Below, one piece after another: positions 50,283 through 62,800 of a DNA stretch of 64,000 nucleotides. The position numbers were made by a program, and so were the translations under genes. Within the stretch, counting starts at the first letter, position 1, and the number at the start of each line of letters is the position of its first letter. The notes beneath the pieces were generated by a model, which was not told the DNA's origin, ran no database searches, and saw only the letters and a program-made list of their open reading frames with translations. The stretch is from Sindora glabra (taxonomy: Eukaryota; Streptophyta; Magnoliopsida; Fabales; Fabaceae). The stretch lies in assembly GCA_020226215.1 (NCBI GenBank), contig CM035236.1, forward strand, positions 1,927,001-1,991,000, in the 5' to 3' direction.

Positions 50283-50932
50283 GCAATCTAACTTAAAAAG
50301 TTCCCTCATTGTTGTCGAACCTGAATGCGGTAACTTTGCATCAGAAGTTGATTGGAGTAAACTAGAATACGTTGAATTTGTTAAGGGAAAGCTTTAACAA
50401 TAAGCCGTCAGATTCACTATTAATTGGAGCACATCCAGAAGCAATGCATGACAGATACCTGCGGCGCAACTGCATTGGCTAATTTGGCCATTTCTTGGCT
50501 TGTCATTTGACTTTGTAGCATCTAATTTGGTATCAAGAGTTGGGATCCTTGAGGTAACAGTAACACTGCTGCATTTGATAAAGTTAATACTAACATATCC
50601 AGACATGCATGATGCATTCGTCTTTGTATTTGTACATCTGGGTGATAGAAACCTAGATGTTGTACTTCACAAGTATAATTCTGGAAACCAACATCCTGTT
50701 CGCCATAATCTCATTCTGTTGCTACTTTGCGATGTTCCATTTTCTGTTCTGTCTTTCTTGGAGAGACATTGATATAAATGATTAAAATGCAAAATTACAG
50801 GATTTTGTGAAAAATATGCAAAACCAGAAGATGTTGGGGGCAGGGGAGGAGGAGAAATCTAGTGATGAGGAGCTGAGCGAAGATGGCTATGCTTCGAGTG
50901 ATGAGGCAATCGCTGGTCAAACAAATTCCTGA
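50283..50932 (+). pseudogene. Gene-like fragment with acidic C-terminal exon, family unknown
   Basis: I do not recognise this gene. After an acceptor at 50282 the frame reads 'VVEPECGNF' and 'DWSKLEYVEFVKGKL' to a stop near 50398; a +1 shift then continues 'PSDSLLIGAHPEAMHDRYLR' to another stop. A last exon-like block, 50801-50932, follows a good acceptor (aattacag) and encodes 43 residues rich in Glu, Asp and Ser ('GEEEKSSDEELSEDGYASSD') with a TGA stop. The pattern suggests the 3' end of a gene broken by frameshift, or exons whose true splice sites I cannot see. Whether it is expressed is unknown. Confidence 0.35.
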
Positions 50933-51443
50933 TCCTTAGATTTCAATTAACAATAATACACATGTACTTGATGTCTTCTGTTCCGGAAATGGAAGAACAA
51001 ACAAATTCCTGAAAGCTGAAGAGAAAATCCTACCCTTGCATCTTTCAATTTCATGGTGCTTGTATATAAGATACAATGTTGACGTCTTTCAGTCCTGCAT
51101 GAATATCGGTAACCTGTGTTATCCCATTGGATTTATAATTTTGATCGCAACAATGTCTTCAAACAGTTCAATTTAAACAAGTCATTTCATACATGAATAA
51201 TTTTAAATATAACTACAATTTCTTTTAAATTAAATCTAATTTTTTTATTGCCCAAAAGGAGGACTCAATCAAATTGGGAATTTAATTTAATTAATATTTC
51301 TATGGTGTGTCTTTCTATAATTTGTTCAGAGCAACCCCACTATTTTTCTACTTCATTCTCTTTGCTCCAAGTAGTACGGTAGAATGTTTGTTCTCCCTGG
51401 TTTACCGGATTTGGATGGATATTGTGATTGGTGTTTGCATCAA

Positions 51444-51513
51444 GCCCCTATAGCTCAGTGGTAGAGCGTCAGTCTTGTAAACTGAAGGTCCGTAGTTCGA
51501 TCCTGTGGGGGCA
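51444..51513 (+). tRNA. tRNA-Thr (UGU), with shortened T-stem
   Basis: The sequence folds as a cloverleaf: acceptor strand gccccta pairs with tgggggc plus discriminator A; the D-arm is gctcagtggtagagc; the anticodon stem tcagt/actga encloses loop cttgtaa with anticodon TGT; the T-loop is ttcgatc. There is no intron. The A-box (tagctcagtgg) and B-box (agttcgatcct) promoters are present. The 3' side of the T-arm is about two bases shorter than a complete tRNA needs: the same bases must serve both T-stem and acceptor stem. It may be a slightly deleted, possibly inactive copy. Confidence 0.75.
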
Positions 51514-52128
51514 TTTGATTGTACTTGCTGTTTCCTTTGGTCAGGTTTTCCTCTGACATATGAGCAAATTGAACAATTTTGAAATTTAAAGATAAATAGA
51601 ACCGTTATGCTAGAATCCTTAACCAGGCCCGGCAATATGGGTACGGATGTCATTAAGAAACGGCACGGCGTGATATCCGCAACAAATCACAATTTTTGAA
51701 AGAAAAACAAATAAATTTACAAAAATTCAGAATTTCTAATATATTTTTTAGATCACAATAAATCAATAATTTTCTTGGAACCTTGTCTTATCTCAAATGA
51801 AAAAATATCTTCTGTGTTTCCATCCTTTCTCTTCATATCTGTCTTTGTTCTCTGTTCTTTGTGATTGATCACTGAAGAAGGTAGAGCTCCAACATCAATT
51901 GGTAGATCAAAGATATTTTGTCTGTATCTATTTTTATTTGTGAATTTCCATGTCGATAATATGAGTTATCCTTAATCCCAGCTATCTCACTATATGTAAG
52001 AACGTGGGTCTCCTTGATCTAAGGTTTTAGGGTTTCCTTTTGGGGTTTACTTTGGTTTTTTATCCATAGTCTTTTTTGTTTTCGTCGAAATTCATAGCTT
52101 CTATATAGGTGTAAGGATTTTGACTCCA

Positions 52129-55100
52129 ATGGCTCGGTTGGTTCTGCCATCGAAGGCTTTGGCTTTTTCCAGGAAGAGTCTGCTGGGTTTGATCTCCACT
52201 TCTCCTGTGATTATCTTTATCTAAGTTATTTCAATTACCTTCTGTGCTCCTTCGGTTTTCAGTAGTATGGTGAAAGCTTAACATTCAAGTGTACATTGCG
52301 GGTTGACATGAAATGAGTCTGTTCCATAAATGTTCACTTGTTTTCTTCTCTTAGAGATATTGCTTTCATGAGATTGTCATTCGTTCAGCAACATCTGTAT
52401 ATTGGATTTTCTATAGTTATCTCTGTTTGAATGTCTCCAGTTTTTGGGAGAACCAGTAGCTCGGAAGTGGCAAACAAATTTGAAAGTTCAAATTGAATTC
52501 TATGAAAAAGGTTTCACATTATTGGGTTAAAGGTAGCTTATAGCAAAAGAGGTCGCTGGTGTATAGTCATCCACAACTAAAATTGAGGTTTTATCCTTTC
52601 GATTGATTGATATGCTTGATAAGGCCCTCCCCCAAACCAAAAAATGGGTTCTGTATGGAATATTTCCAATTTAATCATTCATCTTCATTTATATCTTTGA
52701 AATTTCAATCCTTGTAGCTTCTATAAGTTTGGTTAAATTTTAATATATAGAAGATATTCTATATTTGTAGGTCATGGCACATGATTTTTTTTTTTTTAAC
52801 CTGTTATTTTACCTTCGTAAGGACTATCATCTACGTTTTTGCAGCTTCAGGTCACTTGCCGCTTTACTCACTTGGAAAATACAGCAAAGGGTAGCATACG
52901 ATTGAGGCATTTCCTTGCTCCAGAGGTTTGTTTCTGTTTTCTATTCTTGCTGAAGGAGTTTTTGTTTTATATTTAATTTTATACTCTTGACATTGTGTTA
53001 TGAAGGTGTCCCATCTGATATGAATATGATCATGATTGATGTTGCAGGGCATTTCTCGGAAGAAGTGTTCTTCTTCGTATCCCCCGCTATCAGTAAGTTG
53101 CTGTACTATCAGCTTGAACTTTTTCTTTTTTCTGTTTGTCTACTTGCGGTTAATAGTATTCTACTTCTCCGTATATCCACAAACAGACGTAATTACACAC
53201 AATCTATTGTCATGTATATTTGTTTTACATACTACTTTGAACCTTTTGCGTGCTTGTAAAGTATCTGGACATCTGTGTTCTGTTTGTTTACCTAATTACA
53301 TAATTCTTGTATATTATTTGCAGAGGGTTAAGCAAGTGAGCAGGAAGTTAATTTGCTCAGTTGCCACAGATTCCTTACCTAAGGAGGTTGAAGAATCTAA
53401 AATGGAGACCCCAAGAGAAATATTCTTGAAGGATTATAAGATGCCTGATTACTACTTTGATACTGTAAATTTTCTGGACCTATCAGATTGTTTTTTTACT
53501 TAAATTACTAAGAGAATTGCAAATTCCAAAATTTTCAATCTTTCCTATGTTTATTTGTACACATGGAACTATTCAGGTGGATCTGAAGTTTGCCTTGGGT
53601 GAGGAGAGCACAATAGTTAGTTCGAAAATTACTGTGTTTCATCGCATTGAAGGTAAAATAGAGGTTCCTTCCTGATTTTATTAAATTGGCTGAAGTACAT
53701 GCATTGTTGGTATCAAATTAATTTTAGTGTCCCTTCTTAGCCTTTCCATTTTTTCAGCTGATGCTTTTCTGTGGAGCAGGTTGTCTGCCCCCTCTAGTTT
53801 TGGATGGAAAAGACTTGAAATTGGTTTCAATTCAACTCAATGGCAAGACTCTGAAGGTACACGATTATGAAGTTATAAACTATTCATGAGTGCAGCTCAT
53901 GTTATGATCTGTTTCTCAACATAATCGCTGAGGGCCTCCCTGCAAGCTTATATGATTTTTGTATGTTATAAATGTTTGCAACAGGATGTTTATTTGTCCA
54001 GCTAAAGCTTGTTTTTCAATTTGTCTAGCATTGTTTTATATATATATCTCTCGTATTTATTTTTAGGAGGAAGATTACTGTTTGGATGCACGCCATCTAA
54101 CAATCCTATCACCTCCAAGTGGTAAATTTGATTTAGAAATTGTTACTGAGATTTACCCACAGAAAAATACATCATTAGAGGTGAGGAGACTCTCTTTTAC
54201 TGTTAAGTCTGTTCTTTCGCTGTACATAAAGCTTCTTCAAATCCCCATCTCTCCCCATGTTTTCATGTGATAATTTCCTGCAGGGGCTTTACAAGTCATC
54301 TGGGAATTTCTGTACCCAATGTGAGGCTGAAGGTTTCCATAAAATTACATTTTATCAGGCTCGTATTGTATTGAAGTTGAGATGCTAGTTGAAATGTGTT
54401 ACTTACATAAACAATTTCCTCATTAATTTGATGGATTCCATTGCATCAAACAGGATCGACCTGATATAATGGCAAAGTATAAATGTCGCATTGAGGGAGA
54501 TAAGTCATTGTATCCAGTGCTGTTGTCTAATGGAAATCTGATTGAACAGGGTGACTTGGAGGTGAGGTTCACTTGGAGTGCATAGCAATAAAATATATCT
54601 GGATGTTTGCTAGGGTGTTCTTGGGTCTTATTTATGCTTAATGCAGGGTGGTAAGCATTATGCAGTTTGGGCAGACCCCTTCAAGAAACCTTGCTATTTG
54701 TTTGCCTTGGTTGCTGGACAGTTGCAGAGTAGAGATGACACATTTATAACTCGATCAGGAAGGAATGTCTCCTTGAGGATTTGGACTCCTGCAGAAGATG
54801 TACCCAAGACTGCGCATGCAATGTATTCACTAAAGGCAGCTATGAAATGGGATGAAGATGTCAGTTTGTTCACTTTATTTTAAATTTATTTAACCAGATT
54901 CTCCATTTTGATTCCAAATATACATGGCTTAGGAATTTAAAGAATCTCATTGTAACCATACTGAAACAGGTTTTTGGTCTTGAATATGACCTAGATCTCT
55001 TCAATATTGTTGCAGTCCCAGATTTTAACATGTAAGCCTTGTCTACTAGTTATGAGAATTACCAAATAATGTGATTCTATGCGCTTGTTTTATTGTCCAC

Positions 55101-58100
55101 TGACACAGAAAATATGATGCATTTGTTTTTGTGTTGATTAGGGGAGCCATGGAAAACAAAAGTTTGAATGTATGTCTCTTTCTTCTAGTCTGCTGTATTT
55201 GCTGATTTTTTTGTTCAGATTTTGGTGATTATTTTATATCCTCGCTCAATTGCAGATATTCAATTCAAAGCTTGTTTTGGCATCTCCTGAAACTGCTTCT
55301 GATGGAGATTATTCTGCAATAATGGGAGTTATTGGACATGAGGTTCGTGATAATTATCAGATAGTAACAATGCTAGGCGTGACTTTTCCAAAGATATGTT
55401 TCATTGATATTAATGGTGATAAGAGTTAAATTTTCTGTCTATTTTGCAGTATTTCCACAATTGGACTGGCAACAGGTTGTCTTGCAAACTACAAATTTTG
55501 TTATGCTTCCAATTAAAGGATCCTCATTGCATTTTCCCATCTATTTCATGTTCTAATACTTCTGTTTCTGACTGTTTTTACTTAAATCTTGTGGAGATTT
55601 TTATAAACCATCACCTTCACATGCATGCATGACACATTTGACATATATGAAGAAGTATCTTCATCAGTTTCCCACTCATATGTTTATGATTGTTTATCAT
55701 AATGATATGTTCAAGCTTTGATTAAGAATTGCAATCAATAATACCAGAGTGACATGTCGCGACTGGTTCCAGCTAAGCTTGAAGGAAGGTCTCACTGTTT
55801 TTCGTGATCAGGCATAACTCTTTCACCTTGGATACCATATTTCATATGTACATTATGAGAAGTATAAACTTTGTCTTCTTTCAATATTATGATCTGTATT
55901 AAAATTGTATGCAGGAGTTTTCATCTGACATGGGAAGCCGCACTGTTAAGCGGATTGCTGATGTTTCAAGGCTTAGAAATTACCAGTTTCCACAGGTCAA
56001 ATATCTTTTCTGTTTTCAATTTTTGATAATTTGTATTTTTTTTTCTGTGATGTTTATTATTACTAGCCATTGCTTCAATCATGCGATGAATTTTTTTGTG
56101 GAAATAAGATGCTGTGGTGAGGCTCTGATAGTTGTATTTTAATTTTCCAGGATGCAGGTCCCATGGCTCATCCAGTGCGACCTCATTCTTACATCAAGGT
56201 TGAAAACTTGAAAATCCTTTCCTCTTATGAAGTTTACTCTAAGAGTCGAGTTTTCATATATGTTTGCATGAACTTTTATTGACTTGTTGTCATCTTCCTT
56301 GACAGATGGACAACTTTTACACAGGCAAGTTTCTCCCCATTTTTTTTTTTTAATAATTTTGATTTATTGTTTTTACTGGTACTAATTGTTGAGAACTATA
56401 ATGGTTTAGAGGGAAATAAGTAGGGGCAGACTAAAGAGAACTTAGAGAAGACTCTGATGCATTATTGAAATGAATGAGATGGCTGAATTTCACATAAGGC
56501 AAAACCCTAATTCTCTATTTAAATAGAGCAATTTAGAAACAAGGGGATACACAAAGATTCTGAGCCCATACCATAACCTTAATTACTAAATATTACTTTC
56601 TAACAATATTTCTTGTGCTTTTGTTCCTGATGTATCTGTCTCTCTTGGAATGGTTGCTGGTTTAACTTCTGGTGTGGGGTTATCAACTATGTCAAAATTC
56701 AGTGACGGTACATTTTCATATTTTTCTTTTCCATCTTGGGAGCTCTAAGTTGATCCTAATTCCTATTATTTTTCTACTCAAGATATCTAATTGTTTCTAT
56801 TGATATGTTTACTTATTTGCAGGTCTATGAAAAGGTTTGGCATTTGCTTCTGAATTCTCTCAATTCCTCCCTATCTATGTCTTCCTGGTGGTTTATTCTT
56901 ATGGTCATATATACCAGGGGGCTGAAGTTGTCAGAATGTACAAGACCTTACTAGGAAGTCTAGGATTCCGAAAAGTAAGAATGTATATTTATCTTATTTC
57001 TGAAAATGTTTTTATTAGAATTTTGTGGTTACTTTAAATTTTGAAATAAAGAGGGTGAGCCTTGGTGTAATAGTAAGATTGCTGCCTTGTGACCGGAGGT
57101 CACGGGTTCAAATTCTGAAAATAGCCTCTCCAGTTATGGGGGGTAAGGCTGCATACATCTATTCTCCCCAGATTCCGAAAAGTAAGAATGTATATTTATC
57201 TTATTTCTGAAAATGTTTTTATTAGAATTTTGTGGTTACTTTAAATTTTGAAATAAAGAGGGTGAGCCTTGGTGCAATAGTAAGATTGCTGCCTTGTGAC
57301 CGGAGGTCACGGGTTCAAATCCTGGAAATAGCCTCTCCAGTTATGGGAGGTAAGGCTGCATACATCTATTCTCCCCAGATCCCACTAGGTGGGAGCCTCA
57401 TGCACTGGGCCCTCCTTTTTTAAATTTTGAAATAAATAAAACCCAAATTCTCTGTATTCATAGGGCATGGATCTTTACTTCAAGAGACATGATGGGCAAG
57501 CTGTAACCTGTGAAGACTTTTTTGCTGCAATGCGAGATGCTAATGATGCTGATTTTGCAAATTTCTTAAAATGGTCTGTATATTGGGTTTTATTATTTTT
57601 TTTTATGCATTTAATCTGTTTCTAACTCTGGACAAATGTGCAGGTACTCTCAAGCTGGGACCCCTCTTGTCAAAGTAAAATCTTCCTACAATCCAGAAGT
57701 GCATACATTTTCTCTGAAGATTAGGTATGCATTGCAGACTTTAAGTTTTAATTTATTGTTGTGATGTTTATGTCTCTTGCAATAACTTCGATGGGGGCAT
57801 TTTCTCAGTCAGGAGATACCACCGACACCGGGGCAACCAGTAAAGGAACCCATGTTCATTCCTGTGGCAGTGGGTCTACTTGATTCAACCGGCAAGGACA
57901 TTCCTCTTTCTGCTGTTTATCATGATGGAACTTTGCAGTCTGTTTCGAGTAATGGTCAACCTGTCTGCACTACAGTTCTTCGAGTTACCAAGGTTGTTTA
58001 GAACTTCTATCTTACGTGCATTGCTTATGCTGATATTTTCTCATTCATATTTGTAACTGACATCAAAATACTCTGCAGAAAGAAGAGGAGTTTGTGTTCT

Positions 58101-59892
58101 CTGATATATTTGAGAGGCCTGTTCCATCTATATTACGGGGATACAGTGCTCCTATCCGTCTTGAATCTGATCTCAGTGATAGTGATATATTTTTCCTATT
58201 GGCCAATGATTCTGATGAATTCAATCGGTTTGGCTTTTTTAGTGTTTCACTTTTCTTTGACTTTTGTGAACATAATGGAATTCTTGCTTACTGGCTACAA
58301 TTATATATTTTTAGTTGGGAGGCTGGGCAAGTGCTAGCACGGAAGTTGATGCTCAACTTGGTGGATGATTTCCAACATAACAAACCATTGGTTCTAAATC
58401 TGAAGTTTTTAGATGGATTCAGAAGTATACTAAGTGACTCAAGTCTGGACAAAGTATGTTTATGACAATTTTCTTGAGATTATTTACCATCTTTTTGTGT
58501 CTCTTTTTTGTTCCTTTGATCCTTTGGAAGGTGAGTCCGGTTAGACTGTCATTTGAATGCACTGATTGAATGAGTAACCTTCATTGCATAGGAATTTGTG
58601 GCAAAGGCAATAACGCTGCCAGGTGAGGGTGAAATAATGGACTTGATGGAGGTTGCAGATCCTGATGCTGTTCATGCCGTTCGAACTTTCATCAGGAAGC
58701 AGGTTGCAAGTGAACTGAGAGCAGAGTTCCTAAGCACCGTATGCTATCTCTTCTCTAAAGCCATTTACATTATAAAATAGAATACCTTTCTAGTTCTTCC
58801 TTGTTTGTTTGTAATCATGGTATTTGTATCTTTGCAGGTCAAAAATAATAGGAGCACGGAAGAATATGTTTTTAATCATCCTAACATGGCCAGGCGTGCT
58901 CTGAAAAATACTGCCCTAGGTGCCTTTAGTTTTTATACGAGCACACATTTTACATGCTTGGTGATTTTAAATTCTTCACTCATCATTTTGTTTTCTTTGT
59001 TTTGTAGCATATCTTGCATGCCTTGAGGATCCAGAGTTCACTGACCTTGTGTTGCATGAGTACAAGAATGCTACAAATATGACTGAGCAGTTTGCAGCTC
59101 TAGCAGCCATAGCCCAGAACCCTGGTAAAACTCGCGATGATGTTCTTGCTTACTTCTATGACAAGTGGCAGCATGACTTTTTAGTAAGTTTCACTTTTGT
59201 AGTTCCCTGTTGTTGGAAACAAACTTTATATTAGTTCTGTTATATTTGCTTGCATTCTTTGGCAGCGTGCCCAAATTATAAATTAGTAGCTTACAGTTTA
59301 CATGTTCCTTTTCCTTTCTAGGTGGTGAACAAATGGTTTGCCCTTCAAGCAATGTCTGACATTCCTGGTAATGTTGAGAATGTTCGGAAATTGTTAAACC
59401 ACCCAGCATTTGATCTGCGTAATCCAAACAAAGTATATTCGCTCATTGGAGGTTTCTGTGGGTCTCCGGTGAACTTCCATGCAAAGGATGGATCAGGATA
59501 CAAGTTTTTGGGAGAAATCGTGCTCCAACTTGACAAACTTAATCCTCAGGTCTTTCCACATAATTCATATTTAAATTACAACTTTTGTATCATAGTGTTT
59601 AGTATCTCAGCCCTCAAGTTTATATCATCTGTTATTCCATACTCCGGGATGTAGGTTGCTTCGCGAATGGTGTCAGCCTTCTCTAGATGGAGGCGTTATG
59701 ATGAAAACAGACAAAAGCTCTCAAAGGTAACCTATGATCACTTTGGTTTCCAGGTAGTTTTATCTTTAGTTTCTTCTACTCTTTAGTCAGTTAGGAATTG
59801 TGTGTTTGCAGGCCCAGCTGGAAATGATAATGTCTACGAATGGGCTGTCAGAAAATGTGTTTGAAATTGCCTCCAAAAGCTTAGCTATTTAA
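52129..59892 (+). CDS. M1 zinc aminopeptidase, puromycin-sensitive type, predicted organellar
   Basis: The enzyme removes N-terminal residues from peptides. The model has 32 exons and 981 residues: 52129-52206, 52845-52925, 53048-53092, 53324-53464, 53577-53652, 53780-53856, 54067-54180, 54284-54358, 54454-54561, 54647-54859, 54970-55031, 55142-55169, 55256-55342, 55450-55475, 55748-55811, 55915-55995, 56151-56198, 56306-56324, 56703-56707, 56823-56834, 56918-56974, 57464-57573, 57644-57724, 57809-57992, 58079-58227, 58315-58453, 58592-58738, 58838-58919, 59008-59183, 59322-59549, 59655-59726, 59812-59892. The exopeptidase motif GAMEN is at 358-362. The zinc site HEYFH is at 394-398, and its third ligand, E417, is exactly 18 residues on. 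The basic, Ser-rich N-terminus (about 70-100 residues) looks like a transit peptide. Introns interrupt the zinc motif, and one falls one codon before GAMEN. Introns after exons 8, 15 and 18 start with GC. Closest family is Arabidopsis At1g63770. The first exon's donor (gtgatt) is weak, so the N-terminus is least sure. Confidence 0.93.
56703..56707 (+). other. 5-nt microexon of the aminopeptidase gene
   Basis: The five bases tgacg are bracketed by attcag and gtacat. Inserting them between exon 18 (ending aca-g) and the 12-nt exon (gtctatgaaaag) gives Thr-Val-Thr-Val-Tyr-Glu-Lys, the family sequence. Skipping them gives an immediate stop (ggt cta tga). Confidence 0.85.
56964..57377 (+). repeat. 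207-bp tandem duplication spanning a splice donor and part of a SINE
   Basis: The segment beginning gattccgaaaagtaagaatg at 56964 recurs at 57171. Each copy has the last 11 bases of exon 21, its donor, about 75 bases of intron and the first about 120 bases of a SINE. The two copies differ at only about five positions, so the event is relatively recent. Use of the second donor (57182) would add sequence with an early stop (taa about 60 bases in). Confidence 0.9.
57051..57173 (+). mobile_element. Au-type SINE, 3'-truncated tandem copy
   Basis: It begins gagggtgagccttggtgtaa and carries the tRNA-like A-box and B-box (cgggttcaaattct). It stops at 'ctccccagat', where the second duplicate begins. 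It derives from the complete copy at 57258 through the 207-bp duplication. Confidence 0.8.
57243..57436 (+). mobile_element. Au-type tRNA-derived SINE with 15-bp target-site duplication
   Basis: The SINE (57258-57421) has a tRNA-like head with A-box (cttggtgcaatagtaag) and B-box (gggttcaaatcc), the 'aaggctgcatacat' body typical of plant Au SINEs, a 'gggagcctcatgcactgggc' end and a short T tail. It is flanked by the perfect 15-mer aaattttgaaataaa at 57243-57257 and 57422-57436. It lies in the intron before exon 22, in sense orientation. Confidence 0.88.
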
Positions 59893-62800
59893 AGTGTCAA
59901 TAGCTTCTTTAGATGACGAACTTGGAAGCTGTGTATTATAAGTGGATCTGATGGATTTCTGTTTTGCTCTACCACCCCCACCCGTAGTGGTGAACTACTA
60001 GCTTGCCATTTGAATATGGGTATCTTTTACGCGTGCTTATTTCTTTGTAAAATTAATGATGCGGAGGATAAGGTTATGACTAACTCGCTAAGCTGTTTAA
60101 CAGCGGTGGTTGGTATGATAATACTAGTTTTTATGGCATTTTCAAGTTAATAGATATTGGAATTTGGGTGGAACTTAATAGATATTTCCTAGAAGTAGGC
60201 AATAATAAATGTGGTAAGCAACTTGATTGATGTATTACAATCATGCAAACTTATGATGGCGGTAGCCCCGTGAGATACATACCTCTTCTCGAGATGTAGC
60301 AAAATCATGCAACTTATGATGGCGGTTCTGAAATTTCGCTCATCTCTGTTTCATTCCATCATTGCATATGTTTTTTTTCCTCTTCAAGATTTGAATGAAA
60401 ATTTGGAAGTCATTTGGGAAGGGAGATTTGAGAAGAGAAGCCTCACTAGGATTATATTCCTATTCTGAGGTCTGCATAAACCGCTTTTTCCTGCAAGTTA
60501 TAGATAGAACCGAAGGCCAAAAGTAATTCGCAACAGCTTCTGAAGGTTGAAACTCCCCTTGGTGCGGACTAAAATGATGAATTTGAAATATTTCATATTA
60601 TTAATCATCGTATTGGTTTCATAATAATAATAATAATAATAAATGCCATATTTCTTTACTTCAGACTAAATTTGTAATTTGAGGCATCAAATCTTAAAAT
60701 AATTAAAAATAGGAAAAAACACACAAAAAAAAATACCTAACCCACTCTCGTACACATTTCACCTACATCCCCTCACACAAAGTACAAAAAAAAAAGGAAT
60801 TGTTAATATTTGTATGGGGATGTGGATTAAGTGAAGTGCAGTTGCAAGAGAGTGACTGTAGCAAGACTAAAAAATATACTATTAAAGCGTGAAAAAGAAT
60901 ATGTAATTTGCGCCGTTTACATATTTTGTCCATTTTTATAAATTATAATTGTTAGTTTGCTCACCTTTAATTTACATCGTTAAACACTTTCTCCACTTGG
61001 CGTATGATAGTTTTGTCAACTTTGGACGGGAAAAATTACATAAGTCAACAGAGTATTAACAACGCATAATACATGATAATTTTATATTATTTTTTAAACA
61101 TATTAAATTATCGGTGGATAAATTAAAACTCAGTCCATACTTCCAGTGGATGAAGCGTAATTTTTTTTTTTATTAATGTTGATGATGATGTTTCTTCTAT
61201 GGTCGGGTTTCAATCCATTCACAGTTCAGCTTAAGATTCCCAACATTTCTTATTTTCTGTAACTTACTTGTTATGCCCCATGTACTAAAAGATTGTCACT
61301 GTTTTGTAACATGTTGAACCCACTGTCACTCCTCCCGCCTCCACAGCAAAACCTACGAAACAAGTTGTGAAGCTGATCGTCATTAGCAATCACATCACCT
61401 TTGTTGGGTACATTTGGCCTTTTCCTTCTTCCTCCGATTAATATCAACTCCACTCCCACTATTCTCACCAAAAGTCAAAAAAGAAAATATAAAGCAGAAG
61501 GAAGGGCAGCCCAATGTCTGTTGACTCATTATACTCGTATCACGTCGACCCTTACAAGAGATTCTTTGCCATCTAAAAGGTATTTTGATATAATAATATA
61601 TGAATATATGATTAAGTTCGATTATATATTAAATTTATTTTATAAAAAATAAAATTTTATATATTATATAATGATATATAAATAATTAAATTTGATAATA
61701 TATCAATATATTTTTGTAAGAGTAATATACTATAAAATTTTTCCTTCTAAAAACTTGTGTTACATTTACAGGTCTCATGGGAGCAGAACCCTCTTAGAGT
61801 GCTAGGCTGTTGTAACCGAAGCTTCTCTGGTCAAGACATCGTTAATTAATTATCCCAGCTAATCATGTGTCTTCAAATGTCTATGAATGAGATTCTAGTG
61901 GAGGTATATAAGTATTTCTCATGATCATAACTAGATAACATATATTTGTAGAATGAAGTGAGAAAAAAAATAGATATAAAATATTTATTTGATAAACATT
62001 ATAAAATAGAAATATGCATTTTCTAAAAGTTAACGTCCATTTCACGAAAAAAACAAAAATAAAAATTTCACTCTGTTGATAATTTTGAATTCCAATTTCT
62101 TTGAATACGAAAAAAGTTTTACTAATCTATGTTCAATCTACTTATATTTTATTATTTATTTATGTATAAACATTTAAATTATTTATTTATTTTTTCCTAG
62201 TAAACAAAAACTAACATACTTGAAAGACAAACTAATGTCATGCTATATTTTAAAAAAAAAAAAAATCTAAGGCTTTGTTTGAGAAGTATCTTAATTGCTA
62301 CAGCGGTTTTAAAGGTTTAAGAAGTCATCTCCATAAGTCGTAAACAGAAGTCAAACAAAAAGGAAGTGAACTAGCAAAGGACCACACCCCAACTCCTTCA
62401 TAATTTATTTGTGACATTGGTTGGTTGCAATTAGTATCTAAAAACTTGATTAATTATGAGCTCAAAAGTCATCCCTCTATCAGTTGCCCCATAACTGAAG
62501 CAAAAGGGCAAACAATCTTGATAGACTTTTTTAGTTTTGCTCCTAACCCACTTCAAGAATCTGGCGAAATTTCATAGAAAGAGGGCAAAGAGTTTCCTTT
62601 TTGATGTAATAATTGGCTTTTGGGAGGACAAAACCATAATTACCGCAACTCATGAGGTTTTCATGGGATAAATCCTACGGTGCCCACGGTTTTTCTGACA
62701 TAAACTCATAGATTATTAGGTGACATTTTGCATTTGGTTGACCTCCATCCTAGTTTAGGTAAACCGTGCATTACTTGTGTCTATTTCTCAAGCTTAGCTC

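Noticed and set aside
54641..54883. Frames inside 52-60 kb as separate small genes
   Set aside because: They are single exons of the one aminopeptidase gene; phases and family sequence join all 32 pieces.
57025..57423. Two similar 61-63-codon frames looking like a tandem gene pair
   Set aside because: They are the SINE and its tandem-duplicated copy read through in one frame; the similarity comes from the 207-bp duplication.
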